Assembly (NCBI GenBank): GCA_017442535.1
Contig: JAFRZL010000020.1
Coordinates: forward strand, 1-64,000
Direction: 5' to 3'
DNA length: 64,000 nt
Origin: Bacillota bacterium
Lineage (GTDB): Bacteria > Bacillota > Clostridia > Lachnospirales > Bianqueaceae
Within the stretch, counting starts at the first letter, position 1. Every line of letters begins with the position of its first letter. Positions 32,999-42,263 of this stretch are shown piece after piece. A program made the position numbers and the translations under genes. The notes beneath the pieces are model-generated. The model was not told the origin of the DNA and ran no database searches. It was given only the letters and a program-made list of their open reading frames with translations.

Positions 32999-34771
32999 AT
33001 GGCTACTCCAGGCAGTGATTCCAAGCAGAAGAGCCGGATGTTTATCGCAGCCCTGATCATTACACTGATAATGATCGGGCTTTTTGCGCGTCTGCTCTGG
33101 CTGCAGCTGACCAAGGGCGAGGAGTATGAAAAAGCTATCCGAAGCCAGATGGGTGCTTCCTACAGTGAAGAACTGGCTGCGCTCAGGGGAAGTATTTATG
33201 ACCGCAACGGGAGCGTCCTGGCCCAGAGTGAGCGTGTGTACCATGTCGTGATTGATCCTAAAATGCTGCAGGAGGCCGACCTGGTCACTCAGCAGTCCAC
33301 GATCAATGAGCTGTCCAAAATCCTGAATGTCCGAGATAACCGCATGCTGGAGAAATTCCTGCAGCCGGAGTATAAGGATAGCCAGTACGAGCACTTTGCA
33401 GCTGGCTATAATATCTCCGAGGCCAAGAAGGAACTGATCGAGGATCGTATTGCTTCCGGCGATGTGGCCGGGGTATGGTTTGAGGAGATCCAGCGGCGCA
33501 ATTACCCCGGAAACGAACTGGCTTCACATGTGATCGGCTTTAACAGCGCTTACGGACTGGAATACTATTATGACAGTACACTTTCAGGAAACGCCGGCCG
33601 CAGGATGAGGGTCGCGGGTCCGAACGGAGAGTATGACGAAGAAGTCGTCGAACCCTCCAACGGCTATTCGCTGGTAACGACGCTTGATCAGACCATGCAG
33701 TATTATCTGGAAGAGTCGCTGCTCGCGGCCATCAAGAAAGAGAACGCACTGCGTGCGGTCGGGATCCTCATGAATCCCAAGACGGGCGAGGTTTATGCGA
33801 TGGCTTCATATCCGACCTTCGATCTGAATGATCCGGAGAAGGTCATCGGACTGACATCCAAGTACAAGCTGGAAGATACCCGCAAACCTGATTTTCTGCC
33901 CAATCTGTGGATGAACAGCGCCGTCAACTGGACATACCAGCCCGGATCCACCTACAAGCCCATTTTCGCGGCTTCTGCACTGGATAACGGGTCCATCACC
34001 GAGAAAGACAAGTTCGATTGCCATTCGGAGTATTACTACTATGATATGGTTTTCAAATGCGCCTATAATGAGGCGCACGGCGAGCAGACCATCAGGCAGA
34101 TCATCCAGAATTCCTGCAATATCGGTATGATCCAGGTGAGTCAGCTGATCTCTACGGAAGAGTATTACCAGTACCAGGTCGGGTTCGGGATCGGAAGCGC
34201 GACGGGAATCGACCTTCCGGCCGAATCCTCCGGCTATTATCTGGTCTATAATCTGGATAATATGGGGCCGGTGGAGCGCGCGACCACCGCATTCGGTCAG
34301 GGCTTTAACCTGACACCGATCCAGATGATCACTGCCGGATCGGCCGCGGTAAACGACGGCAAACTGATGCAGCCCTATATCGTCAGCAAAATCGTGGATG
34401 AAAACGGCCGGACCATCCGTGAGACGCAGCCTCGTGTCGTCCGGCAGGTCATATCCGCCGATACCTCCGCCATCATCCGGGACGGCATGGAAGCCGTTGT
34501 CGAAGGTGGTACCGGAACGGGTGTACAGCTCGAAGGCTACCGCATCGGCGGCAAGACCGGAACGGCCGAGAAGGGCGATTATGCCGAGCATAAATACGTC
34601 GTATCCTTCCTGGGCTTCGCACCCATGGACGATCCGCAGATCGCCATCCTGATCATCCTGGATGAAGCAGACAGCAATAACACTTCCGGCGCGCAGTCGG
34701 TAGCGGCGGAAGTATTGGCCAAGACTTTGCCATATATGAATATCTATCCGGTCGAGGAGGGAAAAGAATGA
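32999..34771 (+). CDS. Class B penicillin-binding protein (FtsI/SpoVD type)
   Basis: This 590-residue transpeptidase has one N-terminal membrane helix (about residues 16-38), a dimerisation domain, and the transpeptidase motifs STYK (Ser about 317), SCN and KTG (about 518). It cross-links septal peptidoglycan with FtsW. No C-terminal PASTA domain is seen, unlike many Gram-positive PBP2x/SpoVD proteins. ATG 32999 has AGGAAAGG nearby and gives the normal short cytoplasmic tail; the upstream ATG at 32939 would add 20 residues right after ftsL. The stop codon overlaps the murE start (ATGA). Confidence 0.93.
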   Translation: MATPGSDSKQKSRMFIAALIITLIMIGLFARLLWLQLTKGEEYEKAIRSQMGASYSEELAALRGSIYDRNGSVLAQSERVYHVVIDPKMLQEADLVTQQSTINELSKILNVRDNRMLEKFLQPEYKDSQYEHFAAGYNISEAKKELIEDRIASGDVAGVWFEEIQRRNYPGNELASHVIGFNSAYGLEYYYDSTLSGNAGRRMRVAGPNGEYDEEVVEPSNGYSLVTTLDQTMQYYLEESLLAAIKKENALRAVGILMNPKTGEVYAMASYPTFDLNDPEKVIGLTSKYKLEDTRKPDFLPNLWMNSAVNWTYQPGSTYKPIFAASALDNGSITEKDKFDCHSEYYYYDMVFKCAYNEAHGEQTIRQIIQNSCNIGMIQVSQLISTEEYYQYQVGFGIGSATGIDLPAESSGYYLVYNLDNMGPVERATTAFGQGFNLTPIQMITAGSAAVNDGKLMQPYIVSKIVDENGRTIRETQPRVVRQVISADTSAIIRDGMEAVVEGGTGTGVQLEGYRIGGKTGTAEKGDYAEHKYVVSFLGFAPMDDPQIAILIILDEADSNNTSGAQSVAAEVLAKTLPYMNIYPVEEGKE

Positions 34772-36231
34772 ATTGGAAACAGTTGATGTGCGGTGTGGAG
34801 TACAAGGTGCTCGCCTGCGGCGGGGAAGCCGATATCACATCGATCGAATATGATTCGCGTAAGCTGGTCCCAGGCAGCGCCTTTGTGGCTGTGAAAGGAA
34901 CGGCTTTTGACGGGCACGATTTTGTGGAACAGGCTGCCGGTCGTGGAGCCGTCATGGCGGTCGTGGAGCATGAACTCCCTTCCTATCCCGAGAATATGAC
35001 GGTGCTCTGCGTGGAAAGCACGCTGACAGCCATGCCGATGATGGCCATCAATTTCTATGACAAGCCTTCGGATGATATGACGATGGTCGGCGTGACCGGA
35101 ACGAAGGGCAAGACCACCACAACTACACTGATCCACCGCATCATGATGGCTGCGGGGCACAAAGCCGGACTGATCGGTACGATCGAGAACAAGATCGGCG
35201 AAGAGACTTTTCCCGCGCAGTATACCACTCCCCAGGCGTTTGACCTGGAGAAGCTGCTGTTCCGTATGAAGAATGAGGGCGTGGACGCGGTTACGATGGA
35301 GGTTTCATCGCATGCACTCGCGCTGCATCGCGTGGACGGCATGAAATTTGATGTGGCCCTCTTTACGAATCTTTCGCTGGATCATCTGGATTTTCATCAC
35401 ACAATGGAAGCCTATCTGGAGGCTAAAATGGAGCTCTTCCACCGGGCGAGGCTTGGACTTACCAATCTGGACAGTCCGGAAGGCCGCAAAGTTCTCGAGG
35501 CGGGCTATTGCCGGATGCTCGGCTATGCCATCGATGAAGAATCGGCGGATTACCGGGCTATGAATGTCAGCATGACGATCCATGGCCTTGAATATGATCT
35601 GCGTATGCCTGACGGGAAAAGCTTTCATATTCAGTATCCTTTCCCGGGACGCTTTAATGTCTACAATACGCTGGCTGCGTCGGCCGTCTGCCTGCTGCTC
35701 GGAATCAGTCCCGAGGTGATCGTGGAGGAGCTTGGACGCAGAGACCGGCTGGTTCGGGGCCGTTTCCAGACGGTCCACGGACCGAATGAACTCGCGGCCA
35801 TCGTGGACTATGCGCATGCGCCGGACGCGCTCGTCAATGTCCTTACCACGATCGATGAATTCAAAACAAAGCGTGTGATCACCATTGTCGGCTGCGGCGG
35901 AGACCGCGACCGGACCAAGAGACCCGTCATGGCGAAGGTGGCCGGGGAATACAGCGATTATGTGATCCTGACTTCGGATAATCCCCGGACGGAGGATCCG
36001 TATGCGATCCTAGCCGAGATGGAACCCGGCATCCGGGAGACCGGAACCCCCTACGAAGTGATCGAGAACCGCAGACAGGCGATCCGGCATGCCGTTCAAA
36101 TCGCCGAGCCGGGCGATGTGATCCTGATCGCCGGCAAGGGCCATGAGGATTATCAGATTATCGGCCGTGAGAAAACACATTTTGACGATGTCGAAGAAGT
36201 TGAAAAAGCCTTTCGGGAGGTGCACGCATGA
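34768..36231 (+). CDS. murE: UDP-MurNAc-tripeptide synthetase MurE
   Basis: This 487-residue Mur ligase adds the third amino acid to UDP-MurNAc-L-Ala-D-Glu. The ATP-binding GTKGKTTTTTL (about residues 111-121) and the third-residue selectivity motif DNPR (about 404-407) are present. DNPR is characteristic of enzymes that add meso-diaminopimelate, so the peptidoglycan is predicted to be of the DAP type. The start overlaps the PBP stop codon and the stop overlaps the murF start, so all three genes are coupled. Confidence 0.96.
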   Translation: MNWKQLMCGVEYKVLACGGEADITSIEYDSRKLVPGSAFVAVKGTAFDGHDFVEQAAGRGAVMAVVEHELPSYPENMTVLCVESTLTAMPMMAINFYDKPSDDMTMVGVTGTKGKTTTTTLIHRIMMAAGHKAGLIGTIENKIGEETFPAQYTTPQAFDLEKLLFRMKNEGVDAVTMEVSSHALALHRVDGMKFDVALFTNLSLDHLDFHHTMEAYLEAKMELFHRARLGLTNLDSPEGRKVLEAGYCRMLGYAIDEESADYRAMNVSMTIHGLEYDLRMPDGKSFHIQYPFPGRFNVYNTLAASAVCLLLGISPEVIVEELGRRDRLVRGRFQTVHGPNELAAIVDYAHAPDALVNVLTTIDEFKTKRVITIVGCGGDRDRTKRPVMAKVAGEYSDYVILTSDNPRTEDPYAILAEMEPGIRETGTPYEVIENRRQAIRHAVQIAEPGDVILIAGKGHEDYQIIGREKTHFDDVEEVEKAFREVHA

Positions 36232-37631
36232 TACCGATTTCCTATGAAATGATTCGTGAAGCGGTGGAGGGAGAATACCGCGGGACGCTTTCAGGCCCTG
36301 TTACCTCCGTCGTGATCGATTCACGCCAGGTTACAGAGGGAGCCCTTTTCGTGGCCGTCAAGGGCGAAAAGGTGGACGCACACCGCTTTATCCCCAATGC
36401 TTATGCCGCGGGAGCAGTCTGTGTTTTCGCTTCGCGTGAATATGCATCTGCCAATGAGATCGAGGTGCCTGAGGGCCGTCTGCTGGTCATCACCGAAGAT
36501 CCGGTTTACGCGATGGGCCGCCTTGCAAAAGCATACAGGCATCTCTTCCATATTCCAGTTATTGCGGTGACCGGAAGCGTAGGCAAAACCACCGCCAAAG
36601 AGATGCTTGCGGCAGCTCTTTCCGCAGGGTTATGCGTGCATAAAACCCCGGGCAATCTCAACAGCCAGTTCGGCCTGCCGCTCTCGGTTTTCGGCCTGGA
36701 ACGGGAGCATCAGGTGGCTGTCCTGGAAATGGGAATGAATCATTTCGGTGAGATCCGGTATCTGGCCGATATTGCCGAGCCCGATATCGGTGTGATTACA
36801 AATATCGGTGTCTCGCATATTGAATTTCTCGGGTCCCAGCGGGGGATCCTCAAGGCCAAAACAGAATTGCTGGAGCAGATGGACGAGCATAGCCATATGT
36901 TCTTTAACGGTGACGACCCGCTGCTGCGGGAATATGCCCAAACCTGCCGCATTCCACATACACTCTACGGCTTTGAGGAAGGCGCGGACATCCGCTGCGT
37001 TGATTACAAACAGAACGGCAAAATCCTGCAGGCAGAGATCATCGCTGACGGACATACAGTTCTGCTGGAAGCCCAGGCGCTTGGTAAGCATCTTGTCAAT
37101 GCGATGATGATCGGTTTCGGCATCGGACGGTATCTTGGGCTAAGCGACGAAGTGATCAGGAAAGGGCTGCTTAGTTTTGCACCGACATCGCGGCGTATGA
37201 ATGTTCACGAAACGGAGCACTACCTGATTCTGGACGATTCCTATAATGCCAGCCCGGCTTCCTGCAAAGCTGCGATCGACGTTGCGGAAGGGCAGAAGAA
37301 ACAGACCGGCCGCCGCCTCGTGGCTGTCCTCGGAGACATGTTTGAAATGGGTTTCTATGCTGCGCGCGCACACCGCGAAGTTGGCGCTTATGTGGCTGAA
37401 AACGGAGTGGACAAGCTGATCGCGGTCGGAGCGTTCTCCGCCGAAATGGCGGACGAGGCCACTAAAGTTGCCGCAGACCTTGGCAAAGACCTTGAAGTCG
37501 TTTATTATCCGAATCTTGACGAACTGAAGAAAAACCTCTTTTCAGAGCTCCGGGATGATGATATAATACTGGTTAAGGCCTCGAACGGGATGGCCTTCGG
37601 TTCACTGATTCCGATGTTGATAGGAGAATGA
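36228..37631 (+). CDS. murF: UDP-MurNAc-pentapeptide synthetase MurF
   Basis: This 467-residue Mur ligase adds D-Ala-D-Ala to the UDP-MurNAc-tripeptide. The ATP-binding loop TGSVGKTTAKEML (about residues 110-122), EMGMNHFGEI (about 166-175) and DDSYNASPASCKAAI (about 336-350) are typical. It overlaps murE by four bases and lies four bases before mraY. Confidence 0.96.
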   Translation: MIPISYEMIREAVEGEYRGTLSGPVTSVVIDSRQVTEGALFVAVKGEKVDAHRFIPNAYAAGAVCVFASREYASANEIEVPEGRLLVITEDPVYAMGRLAKAYRHLFHIPVIAVTGSVGKTTAKEMLAAALSAGLCVHKTPGNLNSQFGLPLSVFGLEREHQVAVLEMGMNHFGEIRYLADIAEPDIGVITNIGVSHIEFLGSQRGILKAKTELLEQMDEHSHMFFNGDDPLLREYAQTCRIPHTLYGFEEGADIRCVDYKQNGKILQAEIIADGHTVLLEAQALGKHLVNAMMIGFGIGRYLGLSDEVIRKGLLSFAPTSRRMNVHETEHYLILDDSYNASPASCKAAIDVAEGQKKQTGRRLVAVLGDMFEMGFYAARAHREVGAYVAENGVDKLIAVGAFSAEMADEATKVAADLGKDLEVVYYPNLDELKKNLFSELRDDDIILVKASNGMAFGSLIPMLIGE

Positions 37632-37635
37632 TTTT

Positions 37636-38583
37636 ATGGAGACGACAGTTGTTCTGACTTTTCTGATTGCGTTCGCACTGCAGATGGTATTATGCCCGAT
37701 CGGCATTCCGCTGCTTCACAAGCTTAAATTCGGCCAGTATATCCGCAAAGAGGGACCCGAGTCCCATCAAAAGAAAGCCGGCACGCCGACGATGGGAGGC
37801 ATTATGATCCTCCTGGCTTTTGCCACGGCGATCCTGCTTAGCTTTAAGATCGATGCCCGACTGACTGCGGTGCTGCTGCTCTCGTTCGGCTTCGGTATCA
37901 TCGGACTGCTGGATGACCTGCTTAAGGTTCTCAAGAAGAATAATGACGGCCTGAAGGCGTGGCAGAAATGGAGTCTTCAGTGCATCGCTGCCGGACTCTT
38001 CGTATGGTGGCTCAGCACGATCGGGGTAAAGACATCGATCCCGCTGCTCTTTACGCATCATCGTCTGGAGCTTGGCTTCGGCTATTACATCCTGGCTTTT
38101 ATCTACATTCTTGGTTTTGTAAACGCGACCAATTTCACGGACGGCCTGGACGGACTTGCTTCCGGTGTCACGGTCGTCGTCGCCGCGTTCCTGGCTTTCA
38201 TGGCTTTCAAAGCAGGGGATCCGCTGCAGATCGCCGCGGTGGCTATGATGGGGGCACTCCTGGGCTTCCTGGTCTTTAATGTAAATCCGGCCAAAGTCTT
38301 CATGGGCGATACTGGTTCGCTTGCGCTTGGCGGCTTTGTCTCTGCCATGGGCCTGTTGCTGGATATGCCCCTTGTCGTCCTGATCGTCGGCTTCATCTAT
38401 GTGGCCGAGGTCGCGTCCGTCATGCTGCAGGTCGCGTATTTCAAGCTGACCCACGGCAAACGCATTTTCCGTATGGCCCCGATCCATCATCATTTTGAAC
38501 TCGGAGGGTGGAAGGAGACGAAGGTCGTCGCCATCTTCATGATCGTGACCGCGGTACTGTGCATGATCGGTCTGATCATGTAA
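37636..38583 (+). CDS. mraY: Phospho-MurNAc-pentapeptide transferase MraY
   Basis: This 315-residue membrane enzyme attaches phospho-MurNAc-pentapeptide to undecaprenyl phosphate to make lipid I. The conserved FGIIGLLDDLLK (Asp pair near residue 94-95), NATNFTDGLDGLASG (about 155-169) and APIHHHFELGGW near residue 280 are present, with about ten membrane helices. In many relatives murD follows; here ftsW follows directly. Confidence 0.97.
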   Translation: METTVVLTFLIAFALQMVLCPIGIPLLHKLKFGQYIRKEGPESHQKKAGTPTMGGIMILLAFATAILLSFKIDARLTAVLLLSFGFGIIGLLDDLLKVLKKNNDGLKAWQKWSLQCIAAGLFVWWLSTIGVKTSIPLLFTHHRLELGFGYYILAFIYILGFVNATNFTDGLDGLASGVTVVVAAFLAFMAFKAGDPLQIAAVAMMGALLGFLVFNVNPAKVFMGDTGSLALGGFVSAMGLLLDMPLVVLIVGFIYVAEVASVMLQVAYFKLTHGKRIFRMAPIHHHFELGGWKETKVVAIFMIVTAVLCMIGLIM

Positions 38584-38622
38584 ACCAATACTTGACAGAT
38601 TATAACAGGAAGGAGGGTTACC

Positions 38623-39918
38623 ATGGCAGAAAAACGGCAAAAAGGACGTCTGCGCGCCTGGATGGCACGGACCGCCAGAGATTTTGTGACGATACGTGCC
38701 GATGAAGGCTATCATCAGCGTGAAAAAGCCGCATGGTCGCTGCCCAAACGCCGCGAGACCAACTTCTTCTTTATTTCCTGTCTGGTCCTGCTGCTGGTGA
38801 TCGGGCTGATCATGGTGACTTCTTCCAGTGTATATGATTCTTATGAATTCTATGGCGACAGCTTCTATTACTTCCGCAAACAGCTCATGTGGATCCTGAT
38901 CAGCTCGGTTCTGATGGTCGTCGCCGTGTATGTTCCTCTTAAATGGTACCGCGTTCTGGCCTGGCCGGCCTATCTGCTGGCCCTTTTCCTGGTCATCGCC
39001 GTTCTGTTCTTCGGCGTGGAGGTCGGCGGCTCCAAACGATGGTTCGACCTTGGCGGCATCCGCTTCCAGCCTTCCGAATGTGCCAAAATCGCGGTCGCGA
39101 TGCTGATGGCGGTCCTGGTGGATAAGCACCGGAATGATATTCAGAAGTTCGGCGTTTTTCTGAGGCTTCTGTTCATTCTGCTGCTCCCCTGCGGACTGAT
39201 CCTGATGGAAAACCTTTCTACAGCGGTCATCACCTTCATGATCGGGGCTATGATCCTGTGGATCGGAGGTGCCAAATTCAAGCATTTCCTCGGTATCGTT
39301 GCGCCGCTGGCCGTCGTGATTATTCTCTTTGTCGTATTACCGCTAATTATCGAGATCGATAAGGTACAGATCCCGGTTTTACAGAATATTCTGCGCAGCT
39401 TCTATTATCGGACTCTGCGTGTGCGTGCCTGGCTAGATCCATTTAAGTATGCGGAAGGCGATGGGTATCAGACGATCCAGTCGCTGTACGCCGTTTCGAC
39501 CGGTGGCTTTTTCGGCAAGGGGCTCGGGCAGAGCATACAGAAGCTCGGCTTTATTCCGGAAGCGCATAATGATATCATTTTCTCGGTCATCTGCGAAGAA
39601 CTGGGGGCTTTCGGAGCGCTGATCGTCCTGGTCCTTTTCGCGGGACTGATCTGGAACGGTGTGAGGATCGCGGTACACGCGCCCAATCAGTATTCGACGC
39701 TTCTGGGGATCGGCATGATTACCCAGGTTGCCGTCCAGATGCTGATTAATGTGGCGGTCAATACCAATGCCATACCGGTTACAGGCGTCACGCTGCCCTT
39801 TATCAGTTACGGAGGTTCATCGCTTCTGTTCCTGATGATCAGCATGGGAATGATTCTGAATATCTCACGGTATCAGGCTGTTCCCGGGAAGGAGGCGTCA
39901 AATGGCCAGGCAAGTTAA
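38623..39918 (+). CDS. ftsW: Peptidoglycan glycosyltransferase FtsW
   Basis: This 431-residue SEDS protein polymerises septal glycan strands from lipid II. The conserved VGGSKRWFDLGGIRFQPSE (about residues 128-146) and TGVTLPFISYGGSS near residue 387 are present, with ten membrane helices. A cytoplasmic basic tail of about 45 residues precedes the first helix. An AAGGAGGG ribosome site is used. Its last 17 bases overlap ftsQ. Confidence 0.95.
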   Translation: MAEKRQKGRLRAWMARTARDFVTIRADEGYHQREKAAWSLPKRRETNFFFISCLVLLLVIGLIMVTSSSVYDSYEFYGDSFYYFRKQLMWILISSVLMVVAVYVPLKWYRVLAWPAYLLALFLVIAVLFFGVEVGGSKRWFDLGGIRFQPSECAKIAVAMLMAVLVDKHRNDIQKFGVFLRLLFILLLPCGLILMENLSTAVITFMIGAMILWIGGAKFKHFLGIVAPLAVVIILFVVLPLIIEIDKVQIPVLQNILRSFYYRTLRVRAWLDPFKYAEGDGYQTIQSLYAVSTGGFFGKGLGQSIQKLGFIPEAHNDIIFSVICEELGAFGALIVLVLFAGLIWNGVRIAVHAPNQYSTLLGIGMITQVAVQMLINVAVNTNAIPVTGVTLPFISYGGSSLLFLMISMGMILNISRYQAVPGKEASNGQAS

Positions 39919-40651
39919 GCTTGACAGTCATTACCGTTTTAATGACTCGCGCCGGCGCCGCAGAAAATGGCTGATCATCGTAGCGATCATTCTCGCTTTA
40001 CTCTTGATCAGTACTTTTTTCTTTGATATTCATGAGATCCGGATCGAAGGCAATACGACAGTCAGCGAGCAGTCCATCCGCGATAGCCTTGGTGTCAAAG
40101 AAGGCATGAATATGATCCGTTACCTGATCGCGAGCCAGTTCGGCAAGCCCGAGCTGTCTCCGCGAATCCAGTCGCTGGATATCTATTTCAACTGGCCTCA
40201 CACGCTGCTGGTGGAAGTGAAGGAGCGCATGGTCGTCGGATATGTTTCGTATATGGGCATGTACCTCTGTATTGACGAAACCGGCTATGTGGTGGACAGT
40301 ACGCATTATCTGATTGAAGACATGCCGGTGATCACCGGTGTGACGATCCAGGATTTCCGGCTGGGTGAACCGCTGAATACTTCAAGCGTCTCGGTATCCC
40401 AGACCATTATGGAGATCTGCGCGGCACTCCGCAAATACGGCTTGTCTGAGCGGGTTGTGCGGATCGATCTGACCGATTTTTCCGACGTGCGGCTGTATAC
40501 GGAGAAACTGGATATACGGTTCGGCGAGGACGATGACGTTGATCGTAAGATTCAGGCACTGGAGCGGATCCTGGAACATGATCCCGCGATCGCGGGAATC
40601 CTGCATATCGAAGATGTGGACGGCCAGGTTTACCTGGAACGCGGCGTATGA
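39902..40651 (+). CDS. ftsQ: Cell division protein FtsQ/DivIB
   Basis: This 249-residue protein has a basic cytoplasmic tail, one membrane helix (about residues 23-41) and a POTRA-type domain that begins with FDIHEIRIEGNTTVSEQSI. The later VEVKERMVVGYV segment is typical of FtsQ/DivIB. It links the FtsL/DivIC complex with the septal synthases outside the membrane. The start lies inside the end of ftsW behind GGAAGGAGG. No FtsA gene follows; ftsZ comes next with its own promoter. Confidence 0.93.
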   Translation: MARQVKLDSHYRFNDSRRRRRKWLIIVAIILALLLISTFFFDIHEIRIEGNTTVSEQSIRDSLGVKEGMNMIRYLIASQFGKPELSPRIQSLDIYFNWPHTLLVEVKERMVVGYVSYMGMYLCIDETGYVVDSTHYLIEDMPVITGVTIQDFRLGEPLNTSSVSVSQTIMEICAALRKYGLSERVVRIDLTDFSDVRLYTEKLDIRFGEDDDVDRKIQALERILEHDPAIAGILHIEDVDGQVYLERGV

Positions 40652-40711
40652 ATCAATGACAATTCAATGACAAATTTGAAAAAAATATTTCGAAAAAATG
40701 AAAAAGGGGTC

Positions 40712-40740
40712 TTGATTTATTACGCGAAAAAAGGTATTAT
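40712..40740 (+). promoter_or_regulatory. Promoter of ftsZ
   Basis: TTGATT (40712-40717) and TATTAT (40735-40740) are 17 bp apart in an A-rich stretch, 35 bp before the TTG start codon of ftsZ. Confidence 0.7.
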
Positions 40741-40775
40741 AGAGTCACGAGTTTTTTATGAAGGAGGCAATTACC

Positions 40776-41966
40776 TTGGAGTTCAATTGGGCTGAGGACT
40801 ATTCAGATAACAAAGCAAAGATTAAAGTGGTAGGTGTCGGCGGCGGCGGCAATAATGCGGTAGAGCGTATGATTAATGACGGCCTGCAGGGCGCCGAATT
40901 CCTGATTGTGAATACGGATGCGCAGGTACTGCGTCTCGGCAGTGCTGAGAACAAGCTCCTGATTGGACAGAAGCTGACCCGCGGACTGGGTGCGGGCGGT
41001 CGTCCCGAGATCGGCAAGCAGGCGGCGGAAGAGAGCGAGGATGAGATCCGCGAAGCACTGAGCGGTGCGGATATGGTATTTGTTACGGCCGGCATGGGCG
41101 GCGGTACCGGAACCGGCGCTGCTCCCGTAGTCGCCAGAATTGCCCGTGAGATGGGGATCCTGACGGTAGGCGTTGTAACCAAACCTTTTGCGTTTGAGGG
41201 TGCCCGCAAGATGCGCGCGGCCGAGACCGGTATTGAAGAGCTGCGTCATGGGGTGGATACGCTGATCTGCATCTCCAACGATAAGCTGCTGCAGATCGCC
41301 GACAAGAGGACGACGATGCAGGATACCTTCCGTCTGGCTGACGGCGTGCTGCGTCAGGGCGTTCAGGGCGTTTCCGATCTGATCTATCGTCCCGGTATCA
41401 TTAATGTTGACTTTAACGATGTCAAGACCGTTATGCAGAATAAGGGTGTTGCCCATATGGGTATCGGACGTGCGTCCGGTGATGACAAGGCCCGCAAGGC
41501 TGCTGAGGAAGCGATCAGTTCTCCGCTGATGGATACCACGATCGACGGAGCCAAGGGCGTGCTGATCAATATCTGCGGCGGACCCGACATGACCATGTAC
41601 GACGCAGTCGAGATTCCGAACCTGATCACCTCCCATATCGATCCCGATGCCGAGGTTATCTACGGTACCTCTGTGGATGAGAATCTTCAGGACGAGATCA
41701 TCGTTACCGTTATCGCAACGGATTTCGGCAGCGAGGATTATTCGACGCCGGTTGCGCCGCATAATACCAAGTCTGAGCAGGTGGCCAATAATCTGGATGA
41801 TCTGGCGGCTGAGCCCAAGAAAGCCAAAGAGCCCGTGGTGGCTCCACGTACAGATTTTAATGTTCGCCAGCCTCAGTCCGGCTATACCCGTCCGCGTACT
41901 AAACCCGTGGATGACTATCCGGTCGAGATTCCCGACTTCCTGAACCGCAATAAGAATCGTCGCTAA
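40776..41966 (+). CDS. ftsZ: Cell division GTPase FtsZ
   Basis: This 396-residue tubulin-like GTPase forms the division ring. The N-terminal [15 protein letters not shown], the tubulin signature [16 protein letters not shown] (about residues 106-121) and the C-terminal conserved peptide [17 protein letters not shown] are present. I start at TTG 40776: AAGGAGG (40761-40767) lies 8 nt upstream, and the protein then begins with MEFNWAED, like other FtsZ. The upstream ATG at 40758 is itself part of the ribosome-site region. It ends the cluster, with its own promoter and terminator. Confidence 0.97.
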   Translation: MEFNWAEDYSDNKAKIKVVGVGGGGNNAVERMINDGLQGAEFLIVNTDAQVLRLGSAENKLLIGQKLTRGLGAGGRPEIGKQAAEESEDEIREALSGADMVFVTAGMGGGTGTGAAPVVARIAREMGILTVGVVTKPFAFEGARKMRAAETGIEELRHGVDTLICISNDKLLQIADKRTTMQDTFRLADGVLRQGVQGVSDLIYRPGIINVDFNDVKTVMQNKGVAHMGIGRASGDDKARKAAEEAISSPLMDTTIDGAKGVLINICGGPDMTMYDAVEIPNLITSHIDPDAEVIYGTSVDENLQDEIIVTVIATDFGSEDYSTPVAPHNTKSEQVANNLDDLAAEPKKAKEPVVAPRTDFNVRQPQSGYTRPRTKPVDDYPVEIPDFLNRNKNRR

Positions 41967-42012
41967 TCTTATATCACGGATATTAGTATTACTTCAACCA
42001 TCAGACATCTTG

Positions 42013-42045
42013 AATGACCCGCGTCAGACACGGGTCATTTTTTTT
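42013..42045 (+). terminator. Terminator of the division cluster
   Basis: AATGACCCG (42013-42021) pairs with CGGGTCATT (42031-42039) around a 9-nt loop, merging into a run of eight T. Confidence 0.93.
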
Positions 42046-42066
42046 GACATATTTGTTAAAACTCCC

Positions 42067-42095
42067 TTGAAAAAACATGCAGTTTGTGGTAATAT
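42067..42095 (+). promoter_or_regulatory. Promoter of the starch/maltodextrin locus
   Basis: TTGAAA (42067-42072) and TAATAT (42090-42095) are 17 bp apart. An alternative TTGACA lies within the preceding terminator tail. The mRNA leader would be about 160 nt long. Confidence 0.65.
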
Positions 42096-42120
42096 AGCCC
42101 ATGAAGTTAGTCTCCGGGTT

Positions 42121-42223
42121 TACAGACATAGAACGATAGGAGTGCAGGGGATATTGCGGTTCTTCTTATGTCTGTACTGAACCGGTGACTGATGGGATTT
42201 GCCGCGGCAGTATCACTCGCGGC
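42121..42223 (+). promoter_or_regulatory. Structured mRNA leader of the starch locus
   Basis: TACAGACATA (42121-42130) pairs perfectly with TATGTCTGTA (42167-42176), continued inside by GAAC/GTTC. A second stem GCCGCG/CGCGGC (42201-42206 with 42218-42223) follows, before the AAAGGAGG ribosome site near 42250. No T-run is attached. It may stabilise the message of the first gene or be a regulatory element; no known riboswitch class is recognised. Confidence 0.5.
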
Positions 42224-42263
42224 GTAAAATCGTTTTCCAAAATAAAAGGAGGAAAAAACTATC

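Noticed and set aside
34768..36231. MurE as a lysine-adding enzyme, as in many Gram-positive cocci
   Set aside because: The selectivity motif reads DNPR, the form found in meso-diaminopimelate-adding enzymes.
36629..36643. TTATGCGTGCATAA-like sequence in murF as a further copy of the left-edge palindrome
   Set aside because: It lies inside a conserved coding region, is not a perfect palindrome and lacks the linker bases.
37690..39285. A 531-codon minus-strand frame across mraY and ftsW
   Set aside because: It is rich in His, Gln and Asp, as expected for the antisense of membrane proteins, and conflicts with two certain genes.
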